Below, piece by piece: positions 62,470-64,000 of a DNA stretch of 64,000 bases (positions are counted from its first letter, which is position 1; every line of letters starts with the position of its first letter). A model generated the notes under the pieces. That model made no database searches. It saw only the letters and a program-made list of their open reading frames with translations, and was not told the DNA's origin. Location: the NCBI RefSeq assembly GCF_026341125.1, contig NZ_JAPEOR010000003.1, positions 930,001 to 994,000 of the forward strand, in the 5' to 3' direction. Source of the DNA: Streptomyces sp. NBC_01142 (GTDB lineage: Bacteria; Actinomycetota; Actinomycetes; Streptomycetales; Streptomycetaceae). Both the position numbers and the translations under genes were made by a program.

Positions 62470-63786
62470 TTACCACGGGCGGGTAATTCTGTTGGTGTCC
62501 AGAGTTACAGAGCCGTCGATGGCCAATACCTGGCCGTTGACCGTCACGCCGGCGTTCACGGTGATCGATGTCTGGGCCAGGATCCTGCCTGCGAAGTCGG
62601 TGTCGGTACCCAGAGTGGCTGAACTTCCGATCAGCCAGATGACATTGCGGGCCGTGGCGCCGTTGGTGAGGAGCACGTGGCTCGCGGTTGCCGTCGTCAG
62701 GGTCGATCCGACTTGGAAGATCCAGTCGGCGTTGCGGTCGCCCTGGGCATCCAGCGTGAGGGTGCCACTGAGCGCGATGGAGGACGCGGCGTTGTAGACG
62801 CCGGGGGGCAGTGTCAAGCCGCCGATGTCTCCGGCGATGCTGGCGTCCGGGATCTGGCCGACGGCGTTGTTGTACGTCGTGATCAGGTCGGCATGGGCTG
62901 CGACGGCGTCCGCGTCCGAGTTGTGGATGCTGCCGTCGACCTGGCCGGGTGGGAAGCCAGTAAGGGACACTCCCGGGCATACTCCGAGGTCTCCGGTGAT
63001 GCTCGAGAGGCCGGTGTTGGTGACCGACTGTCCGCCCAGCACCGCGAAGCGTCCCAGATAAGTGTAGGCGTCCGAGGCGGTTGTGGTGCCACCGAGAGTG
63101 GTGACCGAGACATCGGCAGGGCCGAGCTCTCCAACTGGCAGCAGGGCGTCGATCTCAGTGTCGGAGGCTATCCGGTAGGAGATGGCGGGTGTGCCGTCGA
63201 AAGTGACACCGGTGGTGTAGGAGAACGCGGTCCCGGTGATGACGACGAGATTGTTGCCGTCCACCGGTCCTGAGTCGAGGGTGACGACGGTGATGGAAGG
63301 CGAGTCGAGGTAGGTATAGGTGACTCCGCTGGCGATTCCGCCCCTGGCTCTTACGGTGACCCCCACCGGGCCCGCGGAGGTCACCGCTGGGACCACCACG
63401 GTGAGCTGGCCGTCGGAGTCGACGGTGAACACGGCGGCCTGCGTACCGAATCGGACCTCGCTCGTGGTGTAGAGGCCGACACCTGTGAGTGTCACCGTAT
63501 TGCCGCCTCCCAAGGGACCCGCGGGAGGCGGGTCGAGACGAAAGGAGGGCGGCGGCAGGTAGTAGAAGGTGCCGACAGTTCCCGTTCCCCCGGGGGTTGT
63601 TACGGAGACCGGAACGGGCCCGTGGCCGGAGGGGGTGATGGTGTCGGTGGTGGTGTCGCTGACGACCGTGAAGCTCGTAGCCTGGCGCGAGCCGTAGCGC
63701 ACGGTGGTGGTGCCGGTGAAGTGGCTCCCGGTGAGGGTCACCGCGTCGCCCCCGCCGGTGGATCCCTGGTTCGGTGAGACTGGCAT
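62470..63786 (-). CDS. IPT/TIG-repeat protein with DUF3494 (ice-binding-like) domain
   Basis: A 438-residue protein. Three IPT/TIG beta-sandwich repeats cover about residues 1-245 (PNQGSTGGGDAVTLTGSHF, PPAGPLGGGNTVTLTGVGLY, LDSGPVDGNNLVVITGTAFS). A DUF3494 domain covers about 250-438, with FAVLGGQSVTNTGLSSITGD, GLTLPPGVYNAASSIALSG and FAGRILAQTSITVNAGVTVN. DUF3494 forms an ice-binding-type beta-solenoid, but in soil actinobacteria it is better viewed as adhesin-like. No signal peptide is visible at the N-terminus (MPVSPNQGST). The ATG at 63786 has GGGAG about 8 bases upstream (GGACTCAGGGAGCGCCCT). Confidence 0.87.
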   Translation of the reverse strand: MPVSPNQGSTGGGDAVTLTGSHFTGTTTVRYGSRQATSFTVVSDTTTDTITPSGHGPVPVSVTTPGGTGTVGTFYYLPPPSFRLDPPPAGPLGGGNTVTLTGVGLYTTSEVRFGTQAAVFTVDSDGQLTVVVPAVTSAGPVGVTVRARGGIASGVTYTYLDSPSITVVTLDSGPVDGNNLVVITGTAFSYTTGVTFDGTPAISYRIASDTEIDALLPVGELGPADVSVTTLGGTTTASDAYTYLGRFAVLGGQSVTNTGLSSITGDLGVCPGVSLTGFPPGQVDGSIHNSDADAVAAHADLITTYNNAVGQIPDASIAGDIGGLTLPPGVYNAASSIALSGTLTLDAQGDRNADWIFQVGSTLTTATASHVLLTNGATARNVIWLIGSSATLGTDTDFAGRILAQTSITVNAGVTVNGQVLAIDGSVTLDTNRITRPW

Positions 63787-64000
63787 AGGGCGCTCCCTGA
63801 GTCCATCACCGACGGACGGGGCGCGTCTCGAACCAGCCCCTCGTTCGGCGACACAGCGGTTCGACTACACCAAGTAGCCCACCGGTGCAAACCAGTGTCA
63901 ATGGCCAAGGACTCATGCCGCCCGCAATGGAGGCGCGTTGAGCGCTTCGTGTCATACGGTGACCACCGGCGCACCCAACAGCGCCGTCGGCTCACGAGTT
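63787..64000. other. Right window edge
   Basis: About 210 bases upstream of the IPT/TIG gene. No gene, hairpin or operator was recognised. Confidence 0.35.

Overview
The window is very high in G+C, uses GTG and TTG starts freely, and packs genes with 4-base ATGA/GTGA overlaps. Together with the gene families present this points to a Streptomyces chromosome, probably an accessory-rich part. No rRNA, tRNA, CRISPR array, transposase or replication origin was found by reading.

Layout. 0.3-4.7 kb: a PLP decarboxylase, a CurA/leukotriene-B4-dehydrogenase-like reductase behind a TetR-type palindrome, a broken flavin reductase and a DUF2071 protein. 4.9-8.5 kb: a phenolic-lipid operon of the srsABC type (type III PKS, ICMT-like methyltransferase, FAD monooxygenase) divergent from a UbiA prenyltransferase. 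8.8-11.7 kb: small regulator and membrane genes, YihY, a holin-like protein and a DUF3618 protein. 11.9-15.6 kb: an arsenic island with arsC, two arsR genes, arsO and arsI; the efflux pump (acr3) and a thioredoxin reductase survive only as N-terminal stubs. 15.9-17.8 kb: a deoR-DUF4406-nudK operon. 18.1-24.4 kb: secreted and hypothetical proteins, an XRE-TPR regulator divergent from an M64 peptidase, and a repeat-tailed lamin-tail protein. 24.7-26.8 kb: a truncated Ser/Thr kinase and its membrane partner.

27.4-35.1 kb is the most interesting block. A GTP cyclohydrolase II with Met in place of the catalytic Tyr, a creatininase-family protein and a RibD-type reductase look like the archaeal ArfA-ArfB-ArfC pathway. 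Beside them lie a zinc-less PTPS homologue, a methyltransferase, a GT4 glycosyltransferase, an LPG-synthase-TM-like membrane protein, an alcohol dehydrogenase homologue and a CDP-alcohol phosphatidyltransferase. The set resembles the S. coelicolor SCO6650-SCO6655 region, whose product I do not know to have been described. GT39 and LtaS-like envelope genes follow (35.3-38.9 kb).

39.3-52.1 kb is a six-gene nonribosomal peptide operon on the minus strand: MFS exporter, free-standing C domain, C-A-T, A-T, A-T, and C-(A stub)-T-SDR. It shows no thioesterase and no MbtH. 52.6-54.6 kb holds a frameshifted hypothetical gene, a hypothetical protein and an AhpD-like protein. 54.9-58.7 kb is a rifamycin-resistance locus: a rifamycin-associated element, an rgt-type glycosyltransferase, helR, and a second rgt remnant on the far side of helR. 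The window ends with a serine hydrolase, a GNAT acetyltransferase, an amidohydrolase and an IPT/TIG-DUF3494 adhesin-like protein.

Product names rest on motif reading and recalled family knowledge; no search was run.
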